A stretch of DNA of 64,000 nucleotides from Mesorhizobium sp. WSM2240 (GTDB taxonomy: Bacteria; Pseudomonadota; Alphaproteobacteria; Rhizobiales; Rhizobiaceae), in NCBI RefSeq assembly GCF_040438645.1, contig NZ_CP159253.1, positions 3,162,001 to 3,226,000 of the forward strand, read 5' to 3'. The notes beneath the pieces were generated by a model. It was not told where the DNA came from. It did no database searches and saw nothing but the letters and a program-made list of their open reading frames with translations. The translations under genes and the position numbers were made by a program. The stretch's first letter is position 1. Each line of letters starts with the position of its first letter. Positions 17,778-25,423 of this stretch are shown in pieces.

Positions 17778-19169
17778 GTGGGACTTGAGCCAGCCTTCGC
17801 GCGCAACTCCGGCAACTGGCCCCTGGCCGGCATGCACATGCTGCCGCTGGAGCCGGACGACCCGCGCCTGGCCATCCCGCACAACGCGTTCCCCGCCCGC
17901 CAGGTCCGGGAAGAGCGCTATGTCCTGACCTCCGACGCGGCTCTGGACAAATCGCCGGCCGAACCGCTGGGCACTGGCAGCGCCGCCGGCAAACCGCCGA
18001 GAAGCAAGCGCTGGAAGGCCGCGATCGCCGGCTCCTGCGCCTTGCATGCCGTGATCGCGTTCTGCTTTCTCGCCGGCGTCGACGAGAGCGCGAAGATCGC
18101 CGGCGCGGATCAGGCCGGTATCGTGCAACTCGGCAATGCAAACGAAGATGCGGCCGCAGCGGGAGAAATTGATCCCGCGGTCGCCGACGTAAGCATCATA
18201 ACCATGCTCGACGCCAAGCCGGTGGAAACCATAACCGCCGAGCCCGTCAACGACGCGAATGCGGCAGAGCCGGTGGAAACGGTGGAGCCCGCAGCGCCGG
18301 TAGCCGAGACGGTGGAACCGGTCGAGGCGGCGACGGTCGAGCCCGAAACGCCGGCCCAAACCGCGCCGGCCGCCGAGCCGGAAGCTGTGGAGCCCACCCA
18401 GCAGGAGACGGCGACCGTGGCCGAGCCGGCACCGGAAATCCTGGCGACTGATACGGTGCAGCCGGTCGACGACGAGAATATTGTGGCGCCATCGGCGCAG
18501 GCCGTCGAGCCGGCCCTCGAACCGACTGCGGAAGCAGCGCCCGCCGCGCCTGCCGGGCCCGTGACGGAGGCGCCCGCGGAGACCGTGGCCGAACCCCTCC
18601 CGGAAGAAACGTTCGAAACGCTGGCGGCGGTCGCGCCGATACCGGAGCCACGACCCGAAGCTCCCAAGCCCGAAAAGCCGGTCGAGAAGGTCGAGAAGAA
18701 GCGTGCGACGGAGAAGAAGGAACCGGCGAAGCCGCGCGAGCAGAAAACAGTGGAAAAGCGGGCCACCGGCTCCGGTGGGAACGCCAAGACCGACGCCCGG
18801 CGCGGGCAGACGGATGGTCAGGCGAAAGGAAACACCGCCAGCAATAGCCGCGGCGGCAGCCGGCAGTCTGCGACAGGAAATGCGGCCGTTTCCAACTATC
18901 CCGGCAAGATTGTTTCGAAACTGCGCCGAGCGCTTCGCTATCCGGCCGAAGCAAAGCGCAACAAGCTGCGCGGCGAAGTCCGGGTTGCCTTCACGGTCTC
19001 GGCCGGCGGCGGCGTCGGCGGGGTGCGCATCGTGCGCAGTTCTGGCTCGCCGGTCCTCGACAAGGCGGCGATCGAGACGGTCCGCCGCGCAGCCCCCTTC
19101 CCGGCCATCCCCGAAGGCGCCGGCCGTTCCAGCTGGCCTTTCACCGTGCCGCTGGCCTTCACACGCTGA
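17778..19169 (+). CDS. tonB: TonB family energy transducer with long Pro/Glu-rich linker
   Basis: TonB-type protein that spans the periplasm and drives the receptor encoded just upstream. The start is GTG at 17778. The product has 463 residues: about 80 cytoplasmic residues (long for TonB), one membrane segment at 81-101 (AAIAGSCALHAVIAFCFLAG), and a 230-residue linker rich in Pro, Glu, Ala and Val with repeated AEPVETVEPA-like units. A Lys/Glu-rich stretch follows, and then the TonB C-terminal domain from about 375 (YPGKIVSKLRRALRYPAEA, FTVSAGGGVGGVRIVRSSGS). No exbB or exbD lies nearby, so it must share a motor encoded elsewhere. Confidence 0.88.
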   Translation: MGLEPAFARNSGNWPLAGMHMLPLEPDDPRLAIPHNAFPARQVREERYVLTSDAALDKSPAEPLGTGSAAGKPPRSKRWKAAIAGSCALHAVIAFCFLAGVDESAKIAGADQAGIVQLGNANEDAAAAGEIDPAVADVSIITMLDAKPVETITAEPVNDANAAEPVETVEPAAPVAETVEPVEAATVEPETPAQTAPAAEPEAVEPTQQETATVAEPAPEILATDTVQPVDDENIVAPSAQAVEPALEPTAEAAPAAPAGPVTEAPAETVAEPLPEETFETLAAVAPIPEPRPEAPKPEKPVEKVEKKRATEKKEPAKPREQKTVEKRATGSGGNAKTDARRGQTDGQAKGNTASNSRGGSRQSATGNAAVSNYPGKIVSKLRRALRYPAEAKRNKLRGEVRVAFTVSAGGGVGGVRIVRSSGSPVLDKAAIETVRRAAPFPAIPEGAGRSSWPFTVPLAFTR

Positions 19170-19190
19170 GCCGGCAAACTGGAGACAAGA

Positions 19191-19457
19191 ATGTTCCGCC
19201 TGAACGCACTTCACGCAATCGCTGCCACGCGCGGCGAGGGGCTACGTCCCGAGTTCCTGGCGCTGATCGACCGCATTGAAGCGGAGCGCGCCGTCGCCGA
19301 TATTGCAGTGCATCGCGGCGATGCGCAGATCCAGGCTGGTCCGAATCCGACGGGCTTTGTTGGAGCGGAGCTGCCGGACGGCGTGGTGAAATTCCCGCAG
19401 GCCGCCTGCGAAACCGATTCATGGCTCGGAGCAACGCCGGCCAAACGCACGATCTGA
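19191..19457 (+). CDS. unknown 88-residue protein in the heme operon
   Basis: Not recognised. The product is a soluble protein of 88 residues with no signal peptide or membrane segment and a single cysteine near the C terminus (QAACETDSW). The N-terminal half is helical (NALHAIAATRG, LALIDRIEAERAVADIAVHRG). The ATG at 19191 has a good GGAGA lead seven bases upstream. It lies 21 bp after tonB and 11 bp before the heme oxygenase gene, so it is co-transcribed. A cytoplasmic role in heme handling is a reasonable guess from place only. Confidence 0.6.
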   Translation: MFRLNALHAIAATRGEGLRPEFLALIDRIEAERAVADIAVHRGDAQIQAGPNPTGFVGAELPDGVVKFPQAACETDSWLGATPAKRTI

Positions 19458-19468
19458 AAGGAATGCCG

Positions 19469-19783
19469 ATGTACATTGCGATGAACCGCTTCAAAGTCCA
19501 GACCGGTTCCGAGGAGGCTTTCGAAAATGTCTGGAAGGGCCGCGATTCCAAGCTTTCGGAGATGAAGGGCTTTCAGCAGTTTCATTTGCTGCGCGGCCCC
19601 GTCAACGAAGCCGAGGGCTACACGCTCTATGCTTCGCACACGGTCTGGTCGAGCTACGAGGATTTCGTCGCCTGGACCAAATCGGAAAATTTCCGCGCCG
19701 CCCACAAGAATGCCGGGGCGAACAAGCCGCTTTATATCGGCCATCCGCAATTCGAGGGATTTACCGTCGTCGAGGGAGCGTAG
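19469..19783 (+). CDS. hmuQ: HmuQ/HmuD-type heme-degrading monooxygenase
   Basis: Cytoplasmic heme oxygenase of the IsdG-like/antibiotic-biosynthesis-monooxygenase fold, as HmuQ and HmuD of Bradyrhizobium, which cleave heme to biliverdin and free iron. It has 104 residues. Family blocks are MYIAMNRFKVQTGSEEAF, FQQFHLLRGP, LYASHTVWSSYEDF and NKPLYIGHPQFEGF. The ATG at 19469 has AAAGGA upstream; the frame open to 19421 overlaps the previous gene and is not used. Last gene of the rightward heme operon and convergent with putA, 18 bp away. Confidence 0.88.
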   Translation: MYIAMNRFKVQTGSEEAFENVWKGRDSKLSEMKGFQQFHLLRGPVNEAEGYTLYASHTVWSSYEDFVAWTKSENFRAAHKNAGANKPLYIGHPQFEGFTVVEGA

Positions 19784-19801
19784 CCGCTCCCTCTCCTAGC
19801 T

Positions 19802-22800
19802 TTACGCAGCAGCCAGCAGGCTCGCATTGCCGCCGGCGGCGGTCGTGTCCACGCAGACAGCGCGCTCATGGGCGTAGGCTGCCGGGTAGAGGATTTCCGT
19901 CACCAATGGCACGATCGGCCCCTGCCGCTCGGCCAGCGCCTGCCTGATCGCGCGCGCCGGTTCTGCCGCCCCGGAAAATGCGACAACGTCGATGCCGAGC
20001 GTCTTCAACTGCGCCGGGTCCAAAATCCCGTCCAGCGCTGCAATCGGCAGCCCTTTTCCGGTCAGGACATTGAGTGCGGCCGGCGCGCCGGGCGCGACGG
20101 CGAGAACAGCGTTGCCGGCGGCCAGCGCCTGGATCGCCTGGGCAAGCAGCGTCTCGCTGTCCGGCCCGAGGCAAAGCACGCGTCCGCGCGGCAGCAGCGT
20201 CAGCGTATTGGCCTCGCCCGTCGGCCCTGGCAGATCGACCGGACCGAAGTCGGTAGCCGCTGCAGCGGCGATCGCCGAAGCGCCCTTGCCGCGCAGATGC
20301 TTTCTCAGAACCGCGATGCGATCTGCGGCAGCGTTCCAGCCGCCGGTGGATGGATCAGGCAGAACATCCGCCACCACTTTCGCAGAGAGCTCCTTGCCCT
20401 CGCCGACATTCGCGCCGGCGCTTTCCGAGCGCCGGAAGCGCCGCAGATAGTGCGGACCTCCAGCCTTTGGCCCCGTGCCCGACAATCCCTCGCCACCAAA
20501 GGGCTGGGAGCCGACGACTGCGCCGATCTGGTTGCGGTTGACGTAAATATTGCCGGCATGAATGCCGTCGAGAATGTACTGCACCCGCGCCTCGATGCGG
20601 GTGTGCAGGCCGAAGGTCAGGCCGTAGCCCTTGCGGTTGATGGCGGCTACGACCTTGTCGAGCTTGTTCGCGTCGAAGGTGGCGACATGCAAGACGGGAC
20701 CGAACACTTCCCGATCCATCTCCTCGATGCCCGAAACGCGGAACACGTGCGGCGCAACGAAGCGGCCGTCGGCCGGCGCGTCGAGCTTCGCGATCAGCTT
20801 GCCCTTGGCCTCCATCGCCTCGCAATATTCGCGAATGGAGTTCTGCGCCTCTTCGTCGATGACCGGCCCGACATCGGTTGAAAGAAGCCAGGGGTCACCG
20901 ACATTCAGCGCCTTCATCGCGCCTTCCAGCATTTCCAGCATCTTCTTCTCGACGTCCTTCTGGACATAAAGAATGCGCAGCGCCGAGCAGCGCTGGCCCG
21001 CGCTCTGGAAAGCAGAAGCGAGGATATCGCGCACCGCCTGCTCCGGCAGCGCGGTAGAATCGACGATCATCGCGTTCAACCCGCCGGTTTCGGCCAGCAG
21101 CATGGCGTCGGGCGCGGCGGTCTCAGCGAGCCGCTTTTCGATCAGTTTTGCTACCTCGGTCGAGCCGGTGAAGCAGACGCCGGCGATGCGCGGATCGGCG
21201 GTCAGCGGCGCGCCGACCGACGGCCCGTCGCCCGGCAAAAGCTGGATGACATCTTCCGGAATGCCGGCCTTGCGCATCAGCTCGACGGCGCGCGCTGCGA
21301 TCAGTGGTGTCTGTTCGGCCGGCTTCGCGATGACGGCATTGCCGGTGACGAGCGCCGCCGCGATCTGCCCCGTGAAGATCGCCAGCGGAAAGTTCCATGG
21401 CGAGATGCAGGTGATGACGCCGCGCGCCTCGGTTCCGGCTTCGGCCTTCTCGGCTTCCGCCGCGTAGTAGCGCAGGAAATCGACCGCCTCGCGCACTTCG
21501 GCGACACCGTCGGCAAGCGACTTGCCGGCCTCGCGCGTGGCGAGCGCGAAGAATTCGATCGAATTGGCCTCGTAAAGGTCTGCCGTGCGGCGCAGCAAGC
21601 CGGCGCGTTCGGCGACCGGCCGCCTCGCCCAAGCCGGCTGTGCCTCCGCGGCGATGCGGACCGCGGTCGAAACCTGTTTCGCCGTCGCCTCACTGATAGA
21701 ACCGACGACATCTCTGGGCTTGGCCGGGTCGAGTACCGGGCGTTGAGCGCCGTATCCCGCAGCGCGCGTCACCGGCTTGGCGGACCATTGCTGCTGGCCG
21801 GCGAAGGCGCTCTTGCCCCTGTCGATCGCGGCGAGAACCACCGGGTCTGTGATGTCCCAACCCTTCGAGTTGGAACGGGCCGCGCCGAAAATCGCGGCCG
21901 GCTTCGGGATAGCCGGATTGGCGGCCGGGCCCTGCATCTCGACCACCTCGAACGGATCGCGGGCTATGTCCTCGGCCTTCACATCCTCGTCGGTAAGCTG
22001 GTGGACAAAAGAGGAATTGGCGCCGTTTTCCAGCAGCCGGCGGACCAGATAGGCGAGCAGGTCCGAATGCGCGCCGACCGGCGCGTAGATGCGGCAGCCC
22101 GTGCCCTCGGCCCTGCGCACCGTCTCGTGCAGCTGTTCGCCCATGCCGTGCAGGCGCTGGAATTCGAAGCTGTCGCGGTCGGCGGTCATCGACAAAATTG
22201 CCGCGACGGTATGCGCATTATGGGTGGCGAATTGCGGATAGATGCGGTCGGTCATCGAGAGCAGCTTTTTTGCGCAGGCGATATAGGAAACGTCGGTGTT
22301 GGCCTTGCGCGTGAACACCGGATAGCTCTCGAGGCCGAACGCCTGCGCCCGCTTGATCTCTGTGTCCCAATAGGCGCCCTTGACCAGCCGGACCATGATG
22401 TTGCGGTCGAGGCGCCTGGCGAGAGCATAAAGCCAGTCGATGACGAAGGCGGCCCGCGGCCCATAAGCCTGCACCACCACGCCGAACCCGTTCCAGCCTT
22501 CGAGTTCCGGATCGGCCAGCACGCGCTCGATGACGTCGAGCGACAGATCGAGCCGGTCGGCCTCTTCCGCGTCGATGTTCAGGCCCATGCGGGCATGGCG
22601 GGCCGCAACAGCAAGCGACAGAAGGCGGTCGGCCATGACCGGCAGCATTTTTTCTTTCTGAGCCATCTCATAACGCGGATGCAGCGCCGAAAGCTTGACC
22701 GAGATGCCGGGGTTGGTGCGGATGTCCGGGCTGGTGGAGCCGCTGTTCAGCGATGAGATCGCATCGGCATACGCGCGGTGGTAGCGCAGCGCATCCGTCT

Positions 22801-23422
22801 CGGTCCGCGCCGCCTCGCCCAGCATGTCGTAGGAATAGAGATAGCCTTTCGCTATCATCGGGCGGCCGCGCTTGACCGCTTCGGCGATTGTGCGGCCGAG
22901 CACGAACTGCTCGCCCATTTCGCGCATCGCCGCGGCCACCGCCTTGCGAATAACCGGTTCGCCCAGACGGCGGACCATCGAGCGCAGCGTGCCCGCAATG
23001 CCTTCGTCGTCCTCGTCGTCGAGCACGCGGCCGGTGAGCATCAGCGCCCAGGTCGAGGCGTTGACGAAGATCGAGCTCGATTCGCCCGAATGCGCCGACC
23101 AGTCATGCGGCGCAATCTTGTCCTGGATCAGATCGTCCATCGTCTCGGTGTCCGGCACGCGCAGCAGCGCCTCGGCCAGGCACATCAGCGCCACACCTTC
23201 CTTTGTCGACAGTCCGTAGGCCGAGAGAAACACTTCCATCAGGCGCGGATCGGACGAGCCCCTCACCGCCTTGACCAGCTTGACCGCCCGCGCCGAAATG
23301 GCCTTGCGCTCATCGGCCGAAAGATCGGCGGCGGCGATGAGACGAGCCAGCGCCTCCCCCTCGTCCGGCAGATAATTGGCGCGGATGGCGTTGCGGATGG
23401 CGTCAAGCGGGTGCGCGGTCAT
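19802..23422 (-). CDS. putA: bifunctional proline dehydrogenase / glutamate-semialdehyde dehydrogenase PutA
   Basis: Membrane-associated flavoenzyme that oxidises proline to glutamate in two coupled steps. It has 1206 residues. The N-terminal proline dehydrogenase barrel (to about 470) includes NPGISVKLSALHPRYE and MVRLVKGAYWDTEIKRA. The aldehyde dehydrogenase part (about 560-1000) has the glutamate in AETGGLN and the catalytic cysteine in FQSAGQRCSALRI. An extra C-terminal domain ends in the conserved TTAAGGNASLL motif. It starts directly with the PRODH arm and has no ribbon-helix-helix domain, so it is not self-regulating. The divergent Lrp-type gene at 23571 fits as its activator PutR. Confidence 0.96.
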   Translation of the reverse strand: MTAHPLDAIRNAIRANYLPDEGEALARLIAAADLSADERKAISARAVKLVKAVRGSSDPRLMEVFLSAYGLSTKEGVALMCLAEALLRVPDTETMDDLIQDKIAPHDWSAHSGESSSIFVNASTWALMLTGRVLDDEDDEGIAGTLRSMVRRLGEPVIRKAVAAAMREMGEQFVLGRTIAEAVKRGRPMIAKGYLYSYDMLGEAARTETDALRYHRAYADAISSLNSGSTSPDIRTNPGISVKLSALHPRYEMAQKEKMLPVMADRLLSLAVAARHARMGLNIDAEEADRLDLSLDVIERVLADPELEGWNGFGVVVQAYGPRAAFVIDWLYALARRLDRNIMVRLVKGAYWDTEIKRAQAFGLESYPVFTRKANTDVSYIACAKKLLSMTDRIYPQFATHNAHTVAAILSMTADRDSFEFQRLHGMGEQLHETVRRAEGTGCRIYAPVGAHSDLLAYLVRRLLENGANSSFVHQLTDEDVKAEDIARDPFEVVEMQGPAANPAIPKPAAIFGAARSNSKGWDITDPVVLAAIDRGKSAFAGQQQWSAKPVTRAAGYGAQRPVLDPAKPRDVVGSISEATAKQVSTAVRIAAEAQPAWARRPVAERAGLLRRTADLYEANSIEFFALATREAGKSLADGVAEVREAVDFLRYYAAEAEKAEAGTEARGVITCISPWNFPLAIFTGQIAAALVTGNAVIAKPAEQTPLIAARAVELMRKAGIPEDVIQLLPGDGPSVGAPLTADPRIAGVCFTGSTEVAKLIEKRLAETAAPDAMLLAETGGLNAMIVDSTALPEQAVRDILASAFQSAGQRCSALRILYVQKDVEKKMLEMLEGAMKALNVGDPWLLSTDVGPVIDEEAQNSIREYCEAMEAKGKLIAKLDAPADGRFVAPHVFRVSGIEEMDREVFGPVLHVATFDANKLDKVVAAINRKGYGLTFGLHTRIEARVQYILDGIHAGNIYVNRNQIGAVVGSQPFGGEGLSGTGPKAGGPHYLRRFRRSESAGANVGEGKELSAKVVADVLPDPSTGGWNAAADRIAVLRKHLRGKGASAIAAAAATDFGPVDLPGPTGEANTLTLLPRGRVLCLGPDSETLLAQAIQALAAGNAVLAVAPGAPAALNVLTGKGLPIAALDGILDPAQLKTLGIDVVAFSGAAEPARAIRQALAERQGPIVPLVTEILYPAAYAHERAVCVDTTAAGGNASLLAAA

Positions 23423-23570
23423 GGCGGTCCTGTCGGAGCATTCAAGCGGATGGAGATGATCGGCTCAAGCTATCACAAACAGAAATTCGATTTGGACCGA
23501 AAAGCTGGACCATACAGGCCATTTGGCCTATTAATGAGCCCAGTAGAACCGCATCTGCGCCTGTCATTCC

Positions 23571-24023
23571 ATGAACGAAGATCAATTGGACCGCATCGAC
23601 CGCAACATCATGGCCGCGCTGTCGCGCGATGGCCGCCTGTCGATGGCGGAACTGGCGGCGAAGGTTGGCCTGTCGAAGACGCCGGTGCAGGCGCGCGTGC
23701 GGCGTCTGGAAGGCGCAGGCTTCATCCGCGGCTATTCGGCGGTCATCGACCGCGAGCGCATGGGCGAAGGCCATGTCGCTTTCGTCCAGGTCACGCTGTC
23801 GGACACCCGCTCCGCCGCGCTCGACGCCTTCAACCGGGCGGTCCAGGGCGTGCCCGAGATCGAGCAGTGCCACATGATGGCGGCGAGTTTCGACTATCTG
23901 CTGAAGGTACGCACCAAGGACATCGCCGCTTACCGCCGCGTTCTCGGCGAGCGCATTTCGGCGCTGCCGCACGTCTCGCAGACCTCGACCTTCGTGGCGA
24001 TGGAGACTGTGAAGGACCGTTGA
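23571..24023 (+). CDS. putR: Lrp/AsnC family regulator, probable PutR
   Basis: Leucine-responsive-type DNA-binding regulator, 150 residues. The helix-turn-helix lies at about 20-42 (LSMAELAAKVGLSKTPVQAR), followed by VRRLEGAGFIRGYSAVID, and then a RAM ligand domain (AFVQVTLSDTR through VFLGERI-like end). It is divergent from putA across 148 bp, the standard arrangement of alphaproteobacterial putR, which senses proline and activates putA. The gap is A/T-rich around ATTCGATTTGGACC, where binding is likely, but I cannot define the operator. The start ATG follows the sequence CTGTCATTCC without a clear Shine-Dalgarno. Confidence 0.88.
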   Translation: MNEDQLDRIDRNIMAALSRDGRLSMAELAAKVGLSKTPVQARVRRLEGAGFIRGYSAVIDRERMGEGHVAFVQVTLSDTRSAALDAFNRAVQGVPEIEQCHMMAASFDYLLKVRTKDIAAYRRVLGERISALPHVSQTSTFVAMETVKDR

Positions 24024-24049
24024 GACTTTGCCGAGCGCGTCCTTCGCGG

Positions 24050-24280
24050 CAATCGCCAACGCCGGCGATTGGCGGCGCCACCCCTCCTCTTCGTCATCCT
24101 AGGGCGGAGCAGGAGCGAAGCGACGTAGCAGAGACCCTAGGATCCATGCCGTACCCTCGCGGCAGTGCTCCGGCGGCGCAGAACGAGCGCTCTTTTCTCC
24201 ACCGCCTCAGCCGTCCCGAAGGTCACGGCATGGATCCTCGGTCAGAGCCCGAGGATGACGAAGGCATGGCGGTTCATGGC
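24050..24280. repeat. 231-bp repeat unit, copy 1
   Basis: First unit of a tandem duplication in the gap between putR and the GIY-YIG remnant. It begins CAATCGCCAACGCCGGCGAT and is itself an imperfect long palindrome. CTTCGTCATCCTAGGG near its left end pairs with GCCCGAGGATGACGAAG near its right end, and CTAGGATCCATGCCGT pairs with ACGGCATGGATCCT inside. A long reading frame passes through it but only continues noise from the putA antisense. Confidence 0.9.
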
Positions 24281-24511
24281 CAATCGCCAACGCCGGCGAT
24301 TGGCAGGACCGCCCCTCCTCTTCGTCATCCTAGGGCGGAGCAGGAGCGAAGCGACGTAGCGGAGACCCTAGGATCCATGCCGTACCATCTCGGCAGTGCT
24401 CGGCGGCGCAGAACGAGCGCTCTTTTCTGCACCGCCTCAGCTGCCCGAAAGGTCACGGCATGGATCCTCGGGTCAGAGCCCGAGGATGACGAAAGCAGGA
24501 GCGTTGGAAGC
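24281..24511. repeat. 231-bp repeat unit, copy 2
   Basis: Second unit, same phase and length as copy 1, about nine-tenths identical by eye with scattered substitutions and compensating single-base gaps. The near-equal length with point changes shows the duplication is not very recent. A third copy is begun but breaks off after about 15 bases (24512-24526, TAATCGCCAACGCC). Confidence 0.9.
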
Positions 24512-24526
24512 TAATCGCCAACGCCT
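24512..24526. repeat. truncated third copy of the 231-bp repeat
   Basis: TAATCGCCAACGCCT matches the first 15 bases of the repeat unit at the exact 231-bp spacing and then diverges. This marks the right boundary of the tandem array. Confidence 0.6.
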
Positions 24527-24565
24527 GTGCTTCGCAGCAACGCTTTACGGCACTGACACACGACG

Positions 24566-24851
24566 TCACCAACCCGTTCCGCGAAACAGCTCGTGCCATT
24601 CCGGATTCGTCTTCTCGATCAGGTCGATCTTCCACTGCCGCGGCCAGCGCTTCAGCGACTTCTCGCGCTGGATCGCATCCCGTATGTCGAAGTGCTCCTC
24701 GTACCAGACCAGCCGCTGCACGCTATAGCGCGCGGTAAACCGCGAACCTGCACGCCCTATGCTCCGGCATGCGCCGGCCGAGCGAGTCGGTGACGCCGAT
24801 GTAGATTGCGCCGCGCTTCTGGCTCGCGGTCATATAGACATAGCCGGTCAT
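24566..24851 (-). pseudogene. GIY-YIG nuclease family gene broken by a one-base insertion
   Basis: Remnant of a small GIY-YIG domain protein (UPF0213/YhbQ-like, about 95 residues). The N-terminal part reads M-T-GYVYMTASQKRGAIYIGVT from an ATG at 24851 and then meets a TAG stop after HRACRFAVYRAL. The rest of the domain (FTARYSVQRLVWYEEH, DAIQREKSLKRWPRQWKIDL, EWHELFRGTGW) is in another frame and stops at 24566. The 286-base span is one base too long; the slip is near 24740-24746. The catalytic N-terminal motif and the C-terminal lysine-rich helix are both still recognisable, so decay is recent. Confidence 0.8.
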
Positions 24852-24914
24852 GCGGCGCCGCTAGGCGGCGCTGACGCCGCCGGCAATCGGTCCCAGCACC
24901 CTCACGCACCGCGC

Positions 24915-25285
24915 TGCCCTCCTGTCAGCATCTGTCAGGATTATTTTCTTAAGCCTCATCCACACCCCTCGCAGCGCTCTTATTCTGTGCTCACCTCCCG
25001 CGCGGGAACTCGGGTCATGAACCGGATGAGCGAGGCGGGAGGCGGCGTCCGGGCCGGCCGCGTGAATCGGTGACGCGGCTGGGTGATGAGCCCCCAGGTC
25101 CGGGCCCGACGGGAAGGACAGCGTGCTCCAATGCACCCTCCTTCCCAGGGCAAGAGCGCCGGCGGACGCGTGAGACCGCGCCGCATTTTCAATTGAGTGA
25201 GGCGCGGTCTCCGCGTCCGCTTCCCGGCCTTTTGGAACAAGGCGCGGGAACGATCCCGCACGCCCATGGACAAGGAGGAAACACG
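24915..25285 (+). ncRNA. long multi-hairpin 5' leader (candidate cis-regulatory RNA), class unknown
   Basis: No protein frame explains this stretch, yet it is dense in paired elements in one direction. They are CCTCCCGC/GCGGGAGG at about 24994-25042, CCGCGT/ACGCGG near 25058-25078, CTGGG/CCCAG near 25079-25097, and GGAAGGA/TCCTTCC at about 25112-25145 enclosing GTGC/GCAC. After these come the very long stem 25162-25220 and GCGGGA/TCCCGC at 25244-25259. An excellent Shine-Dalgarno AAGGAGG (25272-25278) leads to an ATG at 25286. The layout is that of a riboswitch or attenuator leader. I cannot assign the class. The core ACTCGGGTCATGAACC near 25006 faintly recalls the alphaproteobacterial speF leader, which is only a hint. 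Confidence 0.45.
25162..25220 (+). terminator. 20-bp stem-loop in the leader (candidate attenuator)
   Basis: GCGGACGCG-T-GAGACCGCGCC pairs with GGCGCGGTCTC-CGCGTCCGC: 9 plus 11 perfect base pairs broken by one bulged T, with an 18-base loop that is A/T-rich. It lacks an immediate T run, though TTTTGG follows at about 25229. It is the most stable element of the leader, placed 65 bp before the ATG. Confidence 0.65.
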
Positions 25286-25423
25286 ATGAAGAACGCAGCA
25301 ACTTTGGACGTCTACTCCGCCAGCGTTTTCAGGAACGCGATGAGTGCGGCGCGCTCCCGTTCCGACAGGCCGAGCGGATGCAGTTCCGACGTGCCCTGCG
25401 GGCTTGCCGGCGCGGTGTTGTAG
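25286..25423 (+). pseudogene. start of a truncated gene behind the structured leader
   Basis: Frame of 45 codons beginning MKNAATLDVYS with an ideal AAGGAGG Shine-Dalgarno. After about ten codons it runs antisense into the 3' end of the peroxidase gene (stop at 25312-25314), and the remaining codons are the shadow of that gene. The likely reading is that the original downstream gene was lost when the peroxidase block was joined here. A true 45-residue peptide is less likely. The first ten residues do not identify the lost gene for me. Confidence 0.35.

Noticed and set aside
17667..19214. 515-codon minus-strand frame opposite tonB
   Set aside because: Antisense of the repetitive Pro/Glu-rich TonB linker, low-complexity product; no start signal.
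24050..24280. Repeat unit considered as an insertion sequence or MITE with target duplication
   Set aside because: No transposase, no clear flanking target duplication; unit boundaries are defined only by the tandem register.
22778..24514. Long plus-strand frame of 578 codons crossing putA, putR and the tandem repeat
   Set aside because: It is antisense to putA, overlaps putR in another frame and only stays open because both are GC-rich; no family resemblance.
24050..24526. Tandem repeat considered as a CRISPR array
   Set aside because: Units are 231 bp, nearly identical along their whole length, with no short repeat/spacer pattern and no cas genes.
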